Origin: Gammaproteobacteria bacterium 53_120_T64
GTDB taxonomy: Bacteria; Pseudomonadota; Gammaproteobacteria; Pseudomonadales; Porticoccaceae
Length of the DNA stretch: 39,378 bases
Direction of reading: 5' to 3'
Assembly (NCBI GenBank): GCA_002162815.1
Contig: MAAT01000022.1
Span: 1 to 39,378 of the forward strand
Part shown: positions 22,744 through 31,559 of the stretch, one piece after another
Layout: each line of letters opens with the position of its first letter
Numbering within the stretch: the first letter of the stretch is position 1
Notes under the pieces: generated by a model
Databases searched by the model: none
Seen by the model: the letters and a program-made list of their open reading frames with translations, nothing else
Told to the model about the DNA's origin: nothing
Position numbers and translations under genes: made by a program

Positions 22744-24606
22744 ATGAAAAACCAAAAAGCCGCAGCCGGGCCATCGGGCTTGCAGGTCTACCTGCGCATA
22801 CTCGCCTATTTGAAAAAATACTGGCGAGTTTTTATTGTCAGCATCCTCGGTCTGTGGGTCTTTAGTTTGGTACAAATTGCCTTTATTGACCTCCTCGGTT
22901 ACATGATTAATGTCCTGACGGTGGTCACCGGTGATGGTGATATCCCAGCCGAGGTCAATATGATGCAGGTGGATGCCGGCTTGACCTCGAAAGTGGCGGA
23001 GTGGTTGATGGCCGACGGCCCGGTGCTGGAGCAAAGCCGCCTGGTACTACCGACCATGATGATCGGTTTGGCCCTAGTCAGGGGACTGGCCTTTCTCGTC
23101 GGCAACTACGGCATGTCCTACGTCTCCCAGTCGGTGGTCCACGATATACGCACCGAGGTCTTTGAGAAATACATGCGCATGCCCAGTGCCTATTTTGACG
23201 GCCAGATGGGCGGTCACATGGTGGCGCAGCTGACCTTTCATGTGAATCAGGTGATGGCGGCCAGTACCAAGGCCATTAAGGTGGTGGTGCGCGAGGGCTT
23301 TTTAGTCATTGGCTTACTGATTTACCTGGTCTATTTGAACTGGCGCTTGGCCCTGGTGTTTCTTATCGTGATGCCGGTGATTGCCACCATCGTCGGCTTC
23401 GTGAGTAAGCGTTTTCGGGTGATTAGCAAGCGCATTCAAACGGCGGTGGGCGATGTCACCCATGTCGCCCAGGAAGCGGTGACGGGCTACCGTGAGATGC
23501 ACCTCTACGGGGGTGATGCCTATGAAAACCAGCGCATGAATAAGGCCAGTCAGCGCAACCGCCGACAAAACCTGAAGCTGGCGATTGCCGAGGGACTGAG
23601 CACGCCGGTGGTGCAAATTCTGTTGTCGGCCGCGTTGAGCTTGTTGATCTGGACGGCCCTGACCCCAGATATTCTCAGCTCCATGTCGACCGGGGGCTTT
23701 ATTAAATTTTTGTTTACCGCCTCCTTGCTGGCCAAGCCGGTGCGCCAGTTGACGCAAATCAACAGCTTGATACAGCAGGGCATTACCGCGGCCACGACCT
23801 TATTTGAAACTCTCGATAGCGAGGAGGAAGTTGACCGGGGGCAGTTTGAAAAAGACCGGGTCGATGGCAAGTTTAGTTTTGAAAAGGTCTGCTTTCGCTA
23901 TAACGACGATGATGAAGAGGTTTTACGGCACATTGATTTCGTCGTAAAACCCGGTGAAACCATTGCCCTGGTGGGCTCCTCGGGCAGTGGTAAAACCTCG
24001 CTGGTGAGTCTTATTCCGCGCTTTTACAATTATCACAGCGGTCGGATCAGTCTCGATGGCCACGATATCAACGACTACACCTTAAAGAATCTACGCCGGC
24101 ACATCGCCCTGGTGAGTCAACAGGTGACGCTGTTTAACGACACGATTTACAATAATATTGCCTATGGCGAGCTGGCCAATTGCAGCCCCGAGGCGGTGCG
24201 TGAAGCGGCCCGCATGGCCTATGCCCTCGACTTTATCGAGGCGATGCCGGAGGGTTTTGAGACCATGATTGGCGATGATGGGGTGATGCTATCGGGTGGC
24301 CAGCGCCAGCGTTTGGCCATCGCTCGCGCCCTGCTGAAAGATGCGCCGATCTTAATTCTCGATGAAGCGACCTCGGCCCTGGATACCGAGTCGGAGCGCG
24401 CCATACAGGCGGCGCTTGAGGGGGCGATGGAGGGGCGCACCACGTTTGTGATTGCCCACCGCTTAAGTACCGTTGAAAACGCCGATCGCATTTTGGTGCT
24501 CGAAAAGGGCGGTATCATTGAAGAGGGGTCTCACCCCGTGCTGCTGGCCGCGGAGGGTCGCTATGCCGCCTTGTACCGTCAGCAATTTAATGATGAGGCG
24601 GCCTAG
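22744..24606 (+). CDS. msbA: Lipid A export ABC transporter MsbA
   Basis: A 620-residue half-transporter that flips lipid A-core across the inner membrane. The N-terminal six-helix membrane domain (~25-340) is followed by the ATPase domain: Walker A GSSGSGKTSL with K417, Q-loop LVSQQVTLF, signature LSGGQRQRLAIARA, Walker B ILILDEATSALD, H-loop IAHRLSTV. It is slightly longer than the E. coli protein, with an extra acidic loop between the first two helices. lpxK follows after five bases, the classic msbA-lpxK pair. Confidence 0.95.
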   Translation: MKNQKAAAGPSGLQVYLRILAYLKKYWRVFIVSILGLWVFSLVQIAFIDLLGYMINVLTVVTGDGDIPAEVNMMQVDAGLTSKVAEWLMADGPVLEQSRLVLPTMMIGLALVRGLAFLVGNYGMSYVSQSVVHDIRTEVFEKYMRMPSAYFDGQMGGHMVAQLTFHVNQVMAASTKAIKVVVREGFLVIGLLIYLVYLNWRLALVFLIVMPVIATIVGFVSKRFRVISKRIQTAVGDVTHVAQEAVTGYREMHLYGGDAYENQRMNKASQRNRRQNLKLAIAEGLSTPVVQILLSAALSLLIWTALTPDILSSMSTGGFIKFLFTASLLAKPVRQLTQINSLIQQGITAATTLFETLDSEEEVDRGQFEKDRVDGKFSFEKVCFRYNDDDEEVLRHIDFVVKPGETIALVGSSGSGKTSLVSLIPRFYNYHSGRISLDGHDINDYTLKNLRRHIALVSQQVTLFNDTIYNNIAYGELANCSPEAVREAARMAYALDFIEAMPEGFETMIGDDGVMLSGGQRQRLAIARALLKDAPILILDEATSALDTESERAIQAALEGAMEGRTTFVIAHRLSTVENADRILVLEKGGIIEEGSHPVLLAAEGRYAALYRQQFNDEAA

Positions 24607-24611
24607 GGGCC

Positions 24612-25607
24612 ATGAGCGCCCTCGAAAATGCCTGGTATAAACCCCGTAGTTGGGCGTTGGCCTTGCTGCCCCTGTCCTATCTCTTTAGAGGCGTGGCGGC
24701 GGGTCGCCGGGCCTATTTGCAACAGCGCTATCAGGCTCGGCCCTTTGCCGTGCCCGTGGTGGTGGTCGGCAATATTAGTATTGGTGGTACCGGTAAAACG
24801 CCGCTGATTATTCATTTAGTACACCGTCTGCGGGCGGCGGGGTTTCGCCCCGGCATTGTCAGTCGTGGCTACGGTGGACAGCCATCGCCACAGCCTCGCA
24901 AGGTTGGGGCCGACAGTAGCGTCGAGGAATGTGGTGACGAGCCGGTATTGATCGCCCGCGAGGCCAATTGCCCCGTCGTTGTGGCTAGCGATAGGGTGGC
25001 CGCCGTCGAGTGTTTAATCGCTGAGTTCGAGGTCGATGTGGTACTTAGCGACGATGGCCTGCAGCATTACCGCATGCACCGCGATCTGGAAATAGCCGTG
25101 CTCGACGCGCGCCGTGGGCTCGGCAATGGCCAGTGTTTACCCGCGGGGCCCTTGCGTGAACCCCCCGGGCGTTTGGCCAGTGTCGATTGGGTGGTACTCA
25201 ATGGCGCGGTGCCAGGCGACTCGGCCGCGTTGCCAATTCCCCCCGAATCTTTAATCGCCATGTCATTGCAGCCGACTTTTTTTCGCCATTTGCGCAGTGG
25301 TCAGCGGGTCGCGGCGCAGGATTGGTCGGGTTCGCTCAAGGTGCATGCCCTGGCCGGCATCGGCAACCCCGAGCGTTTTAGTGCGACCTTGATAAGTCTT
25401 GGGCTAGAACCCCTGTTACAGGCCTTTGCCGACCACCACCCCTTTACGCCGGCCGACCTGCAATTTGATGACGAACTGCCCGTGGTGATGACCTCGAAAG
25501 ACGCCGTGAAATGTACCGCCTTTGCCCCGGACAATGTCTGGGTGCTGGAGGTCGCCGCCGATGTTGACGCGCTATTGCTTCAGAGCATCAAAGATCTACT
25601 GGTTTAA
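24612..25607 (+). CDS. lpxK: Tetraacyldisaccharide 4'-kinase
   Basis: A 331-residue membrane-associated kinase adding the 4'-phosphate to lipid A precursor. It shows an N-terminal membrane-anchor helix (SWALALLPLSYLFRG), the P-loop GNISIGGTGKTP with K62, SRGYGG, GDEPVLIA, and DDGLQHYRMHRDLEI with the catalytic aspartates. It is translationally linked to msbA. Confidence 0.96.
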   Translation: MSALENAWYKPRSWALALLPLSYLFRGVAAGRRAYLQQRYQARPFAVPVVVVGNISIGGTGKTPLIIHLVHRLRAAGFRPGIVSRGYGGQPSPQPRKVGADSSVEECGDEPVLIAREANCPVVVASDRVAAVECLIAEFEVDVVLSDDGLQHYRMHRDLEIAVLDARRGLGNGQCLPAGPLREPPGRLASVDWVVLNGAVPGDSAALPIPPESLIAMSLQPTFFRHLRSGQRVAAQDWSGSLKVHALAGIGNPERFSATLISLGLEPLLQAFADHHPFTPADLQFDDELPVVMTSKDAVKCTAFAPDNVWVLEVAADVDALLLQSIKDLLV

Positions 25608-25662
25608 GTCACTTCCCTTTAACTGATCGCTTACCATCCCTGCTCAAGTTGGTGCAGAAACT

Positions 25663-26454
25663 ATGAAATACACCGTTGTCATTCCCGCTCGCTACGCCTC
25701 AACGCGCCTGCCCGGTAAACCCCTGCGCGATATCGCCGGTAAGACCATGATTCAGCGGGTTTACGAGCAGGCGAAATTGAGCACCGCGAGTCGGGTGATC
25801 GTCGCCACCGACGACCAGCGTATTGCCACCGTGGTCGAGGGCTTTGGTGGCGAGGTGGCGATGACCTCAGCCGACCATGTATCCGGCACGGATCGTTTAG
25901 AAGAGGTCGCCCGCCAATGTGGCCTGGCAGAGGATGAAATTGTCGTCAATGTGCAGGGTGATGAACCGTTGATACCACCCCAGGTGATCGATCAGGTGGC
26001 CACCAATTTGGCGGCCAACCGCCATGCCGGTGTGGCGACCCTGAGTGAGGCCATTACCGAGACGGAGGTCTTCCTCAACCCGAATACCGTGAAAGTGGTG
26101 AGTGGCCACGATGGCACGGCCCTGTATTTTAGTCGTGCGCCCATCCCCTGGCCCCGGGATGAGTTTGCCGATTCAGGCCATTTGTCGGCAAAAAAATTAC
26201 CGACTGAGTCAGTGCTCAATAGCTTACAGCGCCATATTGGTATCTACGCCTATCGCGTTGCCCAGTTGCACAGTTTCGTCAATTGGCAGGTCGCCCCACT
26301 GGAGGCTTTGGAGTCTCTCGAACAATTGCGTTTTATGTACCACGGTATAAAGATTCACGTCGCGCCCGCGCTATTGGCGGTTCCGGGAGGGGTGGATACC
26401 GAGTCAGACCTGCTGGCGGCGATCGCCATGGTGCAGAGGGGTGAGCCGGCGTAG
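25663..26454 (+). CDS. kdsB: CMP-KDO synthetase
   Basis: A 263-residue 3-deoxy-manno-octulosonate cytidylyltransferase that activates KDO for LPS core assembly. It has [16 protein letters not shown] (nucleotide-binding), [24 protein letters not shown] and the HIGIYAYR box. It follows lpxK by 55 bp. The small Trm112-like gene often found between lpxK and kdsB is absent. Behind it lie 298 bp without a gene, holding a TTGGCC-7-GGCCAA hairpin near 26477. Confidence 0.96.
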   Translation: MKYTVVIPARYASTRLPGKPLRDIAGKTMIQRVYEQAKLSTASRVIVATDDQRIATVVEGFGGEVAMTSADHVSGTDRLEEVARQCGLAEDEIVVNVQGDEPLIPPQVIDQVATNLAANRHAGVATLSEAITETEVFLNPNTVKVVSGHDGTALYFSRAPIPWPRDEFADSGHLSAKKLPTESVLNSLQRHIGIYAYRVAQLHSFVNWQVAPLEALESLEQLRFMYHGIKIHVAPALLAVPGGVDTESDLLAAIAMVQRGEPA

Positions 26455-26752
26455 CTAGCGAAGGTGATGGTATTTGGCCAAATTCTGGCCAATGGCGATA
26501 AAACATAAAGGCTACGTAGCTTCTTTGTGGGTAGTGGTCTTGCTCTGTTCTCCTTGCTGAATAATAATTGCGTCCGTTCTGAAGATGCGTAGGCCCGTTA
26601 GTTCGATGGGGTGAGCCCTGGCGTGCTAGTGACATTGCCGTCAATACAAGGAAGAGGCCGTTATAATGACAGAGCACGACCAACGAGCTGCTTGTGAGCA
26701 GTCATGATGATGGGTTTTAGCAGCGTGACCCAGGGTCGGCGAGGGGTAGTCT

Positions 26753-27472
26753 GTGGCTAGATTTCGCCGTCTCAATTTGATCAATATTCCCCAGTTAATC
26801 GTACAGACGGGCAAGGTCAATCAGGCCTGCTTTTACGACAGTGAAGATTACCGCTTTTATCTGAAAAGTTTAAAAGCCGCTGCCGATCAATACCTGTGCG
26901 ACATTCACGCCTATGTGCTGTTGGCCAATTCGGTGCAAATACTGGCGACCCCTAAGGTGCCGAATGGTATTTCCTCGATGATGCAATCCCTCGGGCGGCG
27001 TTATGTGCAGTATGCCAATCATCGCTATCAGCGCAGCGGTAGTCTGTGGGAGGGGCGTTATAAAAGTAGCTTGATCGATGCCAATAGTTATCTCTTGAGC
27101 TGTTATCGCTTTGTTGAATTAAGGCCGCTCGAACTTAGAGGGGTGGAGGAGCTGGAGGATTACCCCTGGTCAAGCTTTCACCATCACTCGGGTACCGAGC
27201 TGAATGACTTAATTACAGACCATAGTTTGTACGAGACCCTGGGTGATGACTCGGCCGAGCGCGCTGAAGCCTACACCCAGCTCTTTCGCTATGCCTTTGA
27301 CCCGGGTCTGCTGGCCTATATTGCCGAGACCGTGCAACTGGGTCGGGTGCTGGGTGGCGATCGCTTTAAAGATCAGATTGAGCAAATTGCCGATCGCCGG
27401 GTGCGGCCCTTGAAGCGAGGTCGCCCGCGCAAGGAGGCGGCGAGTGATGAACCCGGTGCGGCGAGTACTTAA
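26753..27472 (+). CDS. RAYT-like (Y1 transposase family) protein lacking HUH histidines
   Basis: A 239-residue uninterrupted frame that clearly descends from REP-associated tyrosine transposases: QACFYDSEDYRFYLKSLKAAA, IHAYVLL, SSMMQSLGRRYVQYANHRYQRSGSLWEGRYKSSLID, EDYPWSSF and a GRPRKE-type tail. The catalytic positions are changed. The first family histidine (IPxHIIQRG) reads IPQLIVQTG, and the metal-binding HxH reads S60-V61-Q62. VELRPLELRG replaces the family's IELNPVRAGM. The tyrosine-bearing RRYVQYANHRY segment remains. The start is GTG 26753 after GAGGGG. It is either a domesticated DNA-binding protein or a catalytically dead relic that still has an open frame. Confidence 0.85.
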   Translation: MARFRRLNLINIPQLIVQTGKVNQACFYDSEDYRFYLKSLKAAADQYLCDIHAYVLLANSVQILATPKVPNGISSMMQSLGRRYVQYANHRYQRSGSLWEGRYKSSLIDANSYLLSCYRFVELRPLELRGVEELEDYPWSSFHHHSGTELNDLITDHSLYETLGDDSAERAEAYTQLFRYAFDPGLLAYIAETVQLGRVLGGDRFKDQIEQIADRRVRPLKRGRPRKEAASDEPGAAST

Positions 27473-27943
27473 GCGAAGCGTTTTTTCTGAAGCAGGGCAT
27501 CCTGTTAGGTATTAAGGCTAGCTATCGGTTTCTCGATATTAGCGAATTTAAACCCAATCGGGCTTTAGGCTCGTAAGTCATAAAAATTAATTTTAATTAT
27601 TTTTATTTAAAGGGTGCCAGAGTGAAAGTCGTAAAGACCATACAGGGTGAAAACACTGAATGGCGAGTGATAGCGGGGCAAGCGGCACCGGGTATATGTC
27701 GCTCAGCTGAGATTGTAAGGAAGAACGTACTAAGGCTGTAGAGCGTTTTACTTTATTGGTGCCAGAGTGAGTTTTTAGCGGTGAAATCCTTCTTTGCAGA
27801 GGGTGCTTTCTCTGCTTAAATGCTTTTGTCCGGATCAAAACAGCCTGTTTGCCGGGCTAATGATGATCAGCTTAAACATGTTTTTAACACGCAAGTTTTT
27901 CCATACTTGCACTTTAATTAAAGCCAGATAAGGAGATAATCTT
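27473..27943. other. AT-rich intergenic region upstream of the T6SS cargo cluster
   Basis: No gene is supported; an 81-codon minus-strand frame (27593-27838) is compositionally odd. The 13-mer GGTGCCAGAGTGA occurs twice in direct orientation (27613-27625, 27758-27770). A perfect dyad GCAAGT-8-ACTTGC lies at 27891-27910, upstream of the hcp ribosome-binding site. I looked for a sigma54 site (GG-N10-GC form) here and did not find a convincing one. Confidence 0.45.
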
Positions 27944-28432
27944 ATGGCGATTTATATGAACTACGATGGTCTAGCCGTTAAAGGAAGCGTCACATCCAAG
28001 GGCTACGAAGATTGGATTGATATTTCCAGTTTTCAATTCGGTGTTGGCCGTGGCATCTCAATGGAAGTGGGTGGCATGCAAGAGCGCGAGGCCACTCGCC
28101 CAAGTATTAGTGAAGTGTCTTTAAGTAAGGCGATGGATGCTGCATCTGGTGGTTTGTTTCAGGCCTCAGTAGCGGGCTCCGAGGGTGTGAAAGTATTGAT
28201 TCACATTGTTAGAACCGGTGCCAAAGAAGTGCAGACCTATGCCACCTATGAGTTGGAACAATGCCTCGTCAGTTCCTACAGTGTCTCGGCTGACGGCGGT
28301 GGCTCACCCCACGAAAGTGTCTCACTGAGCTTCGCTAAAATCATGCTGGACCTGAGTAATGTCGATGGCAGTGGTGTAAATGCCACGAGCATGAAAGTCG
28401 GTTACGATTTAGCGATGGGTACACCGTTATAA
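27944..28432 (+). CDS. hcp: Type VI secretion tube protein Hcp
   Basis: A 162-residue Hcp1-family protein whose hexameric rings stack into the expelled T6SS tube. Family hallmarks: MAIYMNYDGLAVKGSVTSKGYEDWIDISSFQFGVGR at the start, VSLSKAMDAASGGLF in the middle and the SSYSVSADGGG...SLSFAKI strand pattern near the end. A strong AAGGAGAT ribosome-binding site precedes ATG 27944. It is an orphan copy: no tssB/C/M genes are nearby, so it must use an apparatus encoded elsewhere. There is no C-terminal toxin extension. Confidence 0.95.
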   Translation: MAIYMNYDGLAVKGSVTSKGYEDWIDISSFQFGVGRGISMEVGGMQEREATRPSISEVSLSKAMDAASGGLFQASVAGSEGVKVLIHIVRTGAKEVQTYATYELEQCLVSSYSVSADGGGSPHESVSLSFAKIMLDLSNVDGSGVNATSMKVGYDLAMGTPL

Positions 28433-28444
28433 GTGCTCCTTTGT

Positions 28445-28472
28445 GCGCAGCTTCCTTAGGGCTGCGCGTTTT
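28445..28472 (+). terminator. Hairpin with short T-tract between hcp and vgrG
   Basis: GCGCAGC, a 9-nt loop, GCTGCGC, then GTTTT. It probably ends or attenuates the hcp transcript so that Hcp is made in excess over VgrG. Confidence 0.65.
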
Positions 28473-28582
28473 ATATTGAGTATTAGGTGTTACGCACAAC
28501 ACGTGGCACAGCCCCTGGGTATGAACGCGAGTGCGAACCTTGCTTTTAGGGGCTGGGCGCGAGTGCAAAGAGGTTTGGAATC

Positions 28583-30430
28583 ATGTCCACCTTAAGTCAA
28601 GATGGTCGTTTACTGCGTATAACAACGCCTGCGGGGAAGGACGTTTTTCGTCTGGTCGAATTGCGTGGCCAGGAGTCTATTTCTGCCTTATATCAATTTG
28701 AACTCGAGTTGGTCTCTGAGGACCATGAAATCACCCCAGAGACCTTGCTCGGCAAGGTCGTCTCTGCCTCCATTCACTACCACACCGAACATACCCGTTA
28801 TATTCATGGCCATGTCAGTCAGTTTCAAGCCGGCGCGGTGCTTGACGGGCTGCGATCGTATAGCTTAATAGTGGTGCCTGGCGCTTGGTTTATGAGCCTC
28901 AATGAAAAGAGTGCCATCTATACCGAACAGACCAGTGCCGACATTATCTGGGGTTTACAAGGTGAGTATGAGGGGGCTTTTTCCTATCAGCATGCCCAGC
29001 CTGGCGATATTCGCAGTTACTGCATTCAATATCAGGAGAGCGATTTTGAGTTTTTCTCGCGACTGTTGGCGGAAGAGGGGCTGAGTTACTACTTTACCCA
29101 GGACGAGTCAGAGCACGGCATGGTCGTTGCCGAAAGCCACAGTCGCTATGGTGATTGCGCAGAGACCGATATTGAACATGTCGCGGCGGCTGCCACAGGT
29201 TTGGGACAGGTCGGCCAGCTAAGTCGCATTACCAGCTGGCAAAGGGAATACAAACTACACACCGGCAATGTGGCGATGACCGGGTATCTCGAGTCGGATG
29301 CCGGTAAGGGGCAGAACGTTAGCGTTGCCACCCGCAATAAACGTTTGAAGAGTATCAGTAAATATAAGCGCAGTATTCACGACAGTGCCGTGCCCTATAA
29401 ATATACCGAGGGCTTGGCCGAGTACGGCGATGCTTTTAGCCAGAAAAAAACCGCCGAACTGATCCTTGAAGCCGAAGAGGCGAGTTTTGATATTGCCCAT
29501 GGCGAGAGCAATTGCTGCAGCTTTTTTGCCGGCGGGCGCTTTACCCTCAAGCACGATTTGGCATCCGAAAGCGGTCAATACCTACTGACGCGTGTCGGCC
29601 ACTATGCGGTGGATAACGGTGTTGATACCTATTACAGCAATGAGTTTGTTGCGATACCTTCCACTTCAGGTGCTCATCCCCACCCCTCTCCGCCCTTCAA
29701 TCGCCTGCGTATCAACGGCCCACAACTGGCCACGGTAACGGAGGTGAAGGCCGGAGATAGCCCCGGTGATGGCGACCCGCAATTGATGGTGAAAGTCCAC
29801 TTTTACTGGGATGAGAATGAGAACAGTTGCTGGGTGCGGGTGATGCAAAACTATGCCGGTAAGCGGCAGGGGGCGGTGTTTGTACCGCGTGTGGATTCTG
29901 AAGTGGTACTTGAGTTTATCGGCGGTGACCCGGACCGCCCCTTGGTTTACGGTGCGGTTTACAACTCCGACAATGTGGCGCCGCAATACAGTAAAACCCA
30001 GAGTGGCTTTCAAACGGCTAGTAATGAATTTCGTTTTGACGATGTGGAAGGTGAAGAGGAGATTTACCTGAAGGCTGGTAAGGACCTCAACTATTTGGTG
30101 ATGAACGACGAGGCTGGCGAGATACACAATGACCAGAAACTCGACGTCGGCAATGACCAAACACAGACCATTGGCAATAACCAAGACATCTTTATCAGCA
30201 ATAACTGTGTGCTTGAGGCGGGTACCAGTATTACCTTGAAGGTCGGTGCCAATAAAATTGTTATCGATGCCGGTGGTATTACCATGAAGGGTATGGCCAT
30301 TAAAGGTACAGCCGATACCAATGTGGAATTAAAGGGCAATATTGCTGCCAAACTGGAAGGCGGTGCCACTGCGGAGGTCAAAGCCGGAGGCGTTTTAACC
30401 GTCAAAGGCGGTGTCACGATGATTAATTGA
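28583..30430 (+). CDS. vgrG: Type VI secretion spike protein VgrG (TssI)
   Basis: A 615-residue trimeric spike subunit. The gp27-like region (~1-350) has ISALYQFELELVSEDHEI and YCIQYQESDFEFFSRLLAEEGLSYYF. The gp5/OB region follows, with VKVHFYWDENENSCWVRVMQ and GAVYNSDN. The C-terminal beta-helix (VGNDQTQTIGNNQ repeats) ends GGVTMIN. There is no extra C-terminal effector domain, so it is a structural VgrG that loads separate cargo. It lies 150 bp after hcp and is followed by a DUF6931-like gene, PAAR and an unknown gene, which points to a cargo island. Confidence 0.96.
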   Translation: MSTLSQDGRLLRITTPAGKDVFRLVELRGQESISALYQFELELVSEDHEITPETLLGKVVSASIHYHTEHTRYIHGHVSQFQAGAVLDGLRSYSLIVVPGAWFMSLNEKSAIYTEQTSADIIWGLQGEYEGAFSYQHAQPGDIRSYCIQYQESDFEFFSRLLAEEGLSYYFTQDESEHGMVVAESHSRYGDCAETDIEHVAAAATGLGQVGQLSRITSWQREYKLHTGNVAMTGYLESDAGKGQNVSVATRNKRLKSISKYKRSIHDSAVPYKYTEGLAEYGDAFSQKKTAELILEAEEASFDIAHGESNCCSFFAGGRFTLKHDLASESGQYLLTRVGHYAVDNGVDTYYSNEFVAIPSTSGAHPHPSPPFNRLRINGPQLATVTEVKAGDSPGDGDPQLMVKVHFYWDENENSCWVRVMQNYAGKRQGAVFVPRVDSEVVLEFIGGDPDRPLVYGAVYNSDNVAPQYSKTQSGFQTASNEFRFDDVEGEEEIYLKAGKDLNYLVMNDEAGEIHNDQKLDVGNDQTQTIGNNQDIFISNNCVLEAGTSITLKVGANKIVIDAGGITMKGMAIKGTADTNVELKGNIAAKLEGGATAEVKAGGVLTVKGGVTMIN

Positions 30431-30538
30431 GTTCACTACAGATAGAATTTACTACTGGCACGGACAAGTAATAAACGAGAGAAAATGGAACTAGAAGGGT
30501 GAACGCGGTGTGCAATAACATTAGCAGTGATCTGGCAG

Positions 30539-31129
30539 ATGTCTGACGTGAATCGAATTAAGGCTAACACCGCGGGTGAGCTGACAGAGCATTTTGAGCT
30601 GTCCGATGAGGCAGAGTGTGTCGCTGTGCTTGAGGATGCGCCGGTGCAAGTCATCGCCAAGCTCCTGGCCGAAGAGAAATATCACGATGCGGTGACCATG
30701 CTCGCCCATGCACTACCGAAGCGAGAAGCAGTGTGGTGGGTTTGCCTGGCGGTTAGGAAAGAGCTGGGCCCCGAGGACAAGCTCGATGCCGCCTGTGTGG
30801 TGGCGACTGAACTCTGGGTGCGAGAGCCCAGTGAACTGAACCGTAAGGCGGCAAAAAAACTCGGTGATGGCAGAAAAAAGAAATCCGCTGCGGCTTGGTC
30901 TGCAACCGCCGCCAGCTGGTGTACCGGCAATATGCTCGACGACGATGCCACTCTTGTGGCTCCCCCAGATTTTCTCTACGCCCATGCAGTGGCGGCGGGT
31001 ATTACCCTGGCCGCCGTTGCCGCTGGCCCCAAGCAGATGGCGGCAAGCTATCAGCTTTTTATGCGCCAGGGCTTTGATTTAGCGGCAGGCGGCTCGGGCC
31101 AAGTCCCGGAAGAAAGCGCAATTTTATGA
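30539..31129 (+). CDS. DUF6931-like T6SS-associated protein
   Basis: A 196-residue soluble, alanine- and lysine-rich, helical protein. The LPKREAVWWVCLAVR motif and the position between vgrG and PAAR match, from memory, a family now labelled DUF6931 that recurs in vgrG-PAAR islands. No enzymatic motif is seen. It may act as a loading adaptor or chaperone for the spike; that is inference from position. ATG 30539 is preferred to the longer frame start at 30527. The ribosome-binding site is weak. Confidence 0.65.
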   Translation: MSDVNRIKANTAGELTEHFELSDEAECVAVLEDAPVQVIAKLLAEEKYHDAVTMLAHALPKREAVWWVCLAVRKELGPEDKLDAACVVATELWVREPSELNRKAAKKLGDGRKKKSAAAWSATAASWCTGNMLDDDATLVAPPDFLYAHAVAAGITLAAVAAGPKQMAASYQLFMRQGFDLAAGGSGQVPEESAIL

Positions 31130-31161
31130 CACATTTACCGGTTTAAAGAAGGAGTAGAGCA

Positions 31162-31449
31162 ATGTCCCAGCCAGCTGCTCGGATTGGCGATAATCACGTT
31201 TGTCCGATGGTGACCGGTGTCGTGCCCCACGTTGGTGGTCCCATCGCACTGGGGGAAATGACCGTGTTAATTGGCGGCATGCCCGCCGCTCGCGTGGGAG
31301 ATATGGCGGTGTGCGTCGGCCCGCCAGACACCATTGCCGCCGGTTCCGCGACCGTGATCATTGCTGGTAAACCGGCCGCGCGTATGGGCGATAGCTGCGG
31401 TCATGGCGGTGCCATTGTAGTGGGTTGCCCCACGGTGTTAATTGGCTGA
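31162..31449 (+). CDS. PAAR-domain spike tip protein
   Basis: A 95-residue PAAR protein that caps the VgrG trimer and sharpens the T6SS spike. It shows the repeating glycine-rich strands with PAAR itself (QPAARIGD, MPAARVGD, KPAARMGD) and the metal-binding histidine/cysteine positions (HVCP, CGHGG). It is a bare domain with no N- or C-terminal toxin fused, so any effector must bind separately. AAGGAG lies ahead of the ATG. Confidence 0.94.
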   Translation: MSQPAARIGDNHVCPMVTGVVPHVGGPIALGEMTVLIGGMPAARVGDMAVCVGPPDTIAAGSATVIIAGKPAARMGDSCGHGGAIVVGCPTVLIG

Positions 31450-31457
31450 AATTCTAC

Positions 31458-31471
31458 CCCGCCTTGGCGGG
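31458..31471 (+). terminator. Short GC hairpin behind the PAAR gene
   Basis: CCCGCC-TT-GGCGGG directly after the PAAR stop, without a T-run. It is probably an RNA-stability or attenuation element before the unknown gene rather than a full terminator. Confidence 0.35.
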
Positions 31472-31559
31472 CAGAGTACGGTGAGTTATTTGAGTTTATT
31501 AAGGACGACTTGCTCAAGGTGTGATTGAGCGATTGATAAAAAACTACTGGAGAAGAGTC

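Noticed and set aside
27593..27838. 81-codon minus-strand frame upstream of hcp
   Set aside because: Low-complexity, no ribosome-binding site, no recognisable family; it lies in an AT-rich regulatory gap and is probably chance.
27840..27943. Sigma54 promoter before hcp
   Set aside because: T6SS hcp genes often have one, but no GG-N10-GC arrangement with the expected flanks is present; TTGCA at 27907 lacks a partner.
29666..30184. 172-codon minus-strand frame inside vgrG
   Set aside because: Antisense to conserved VgrG sequence; no motif of its own.
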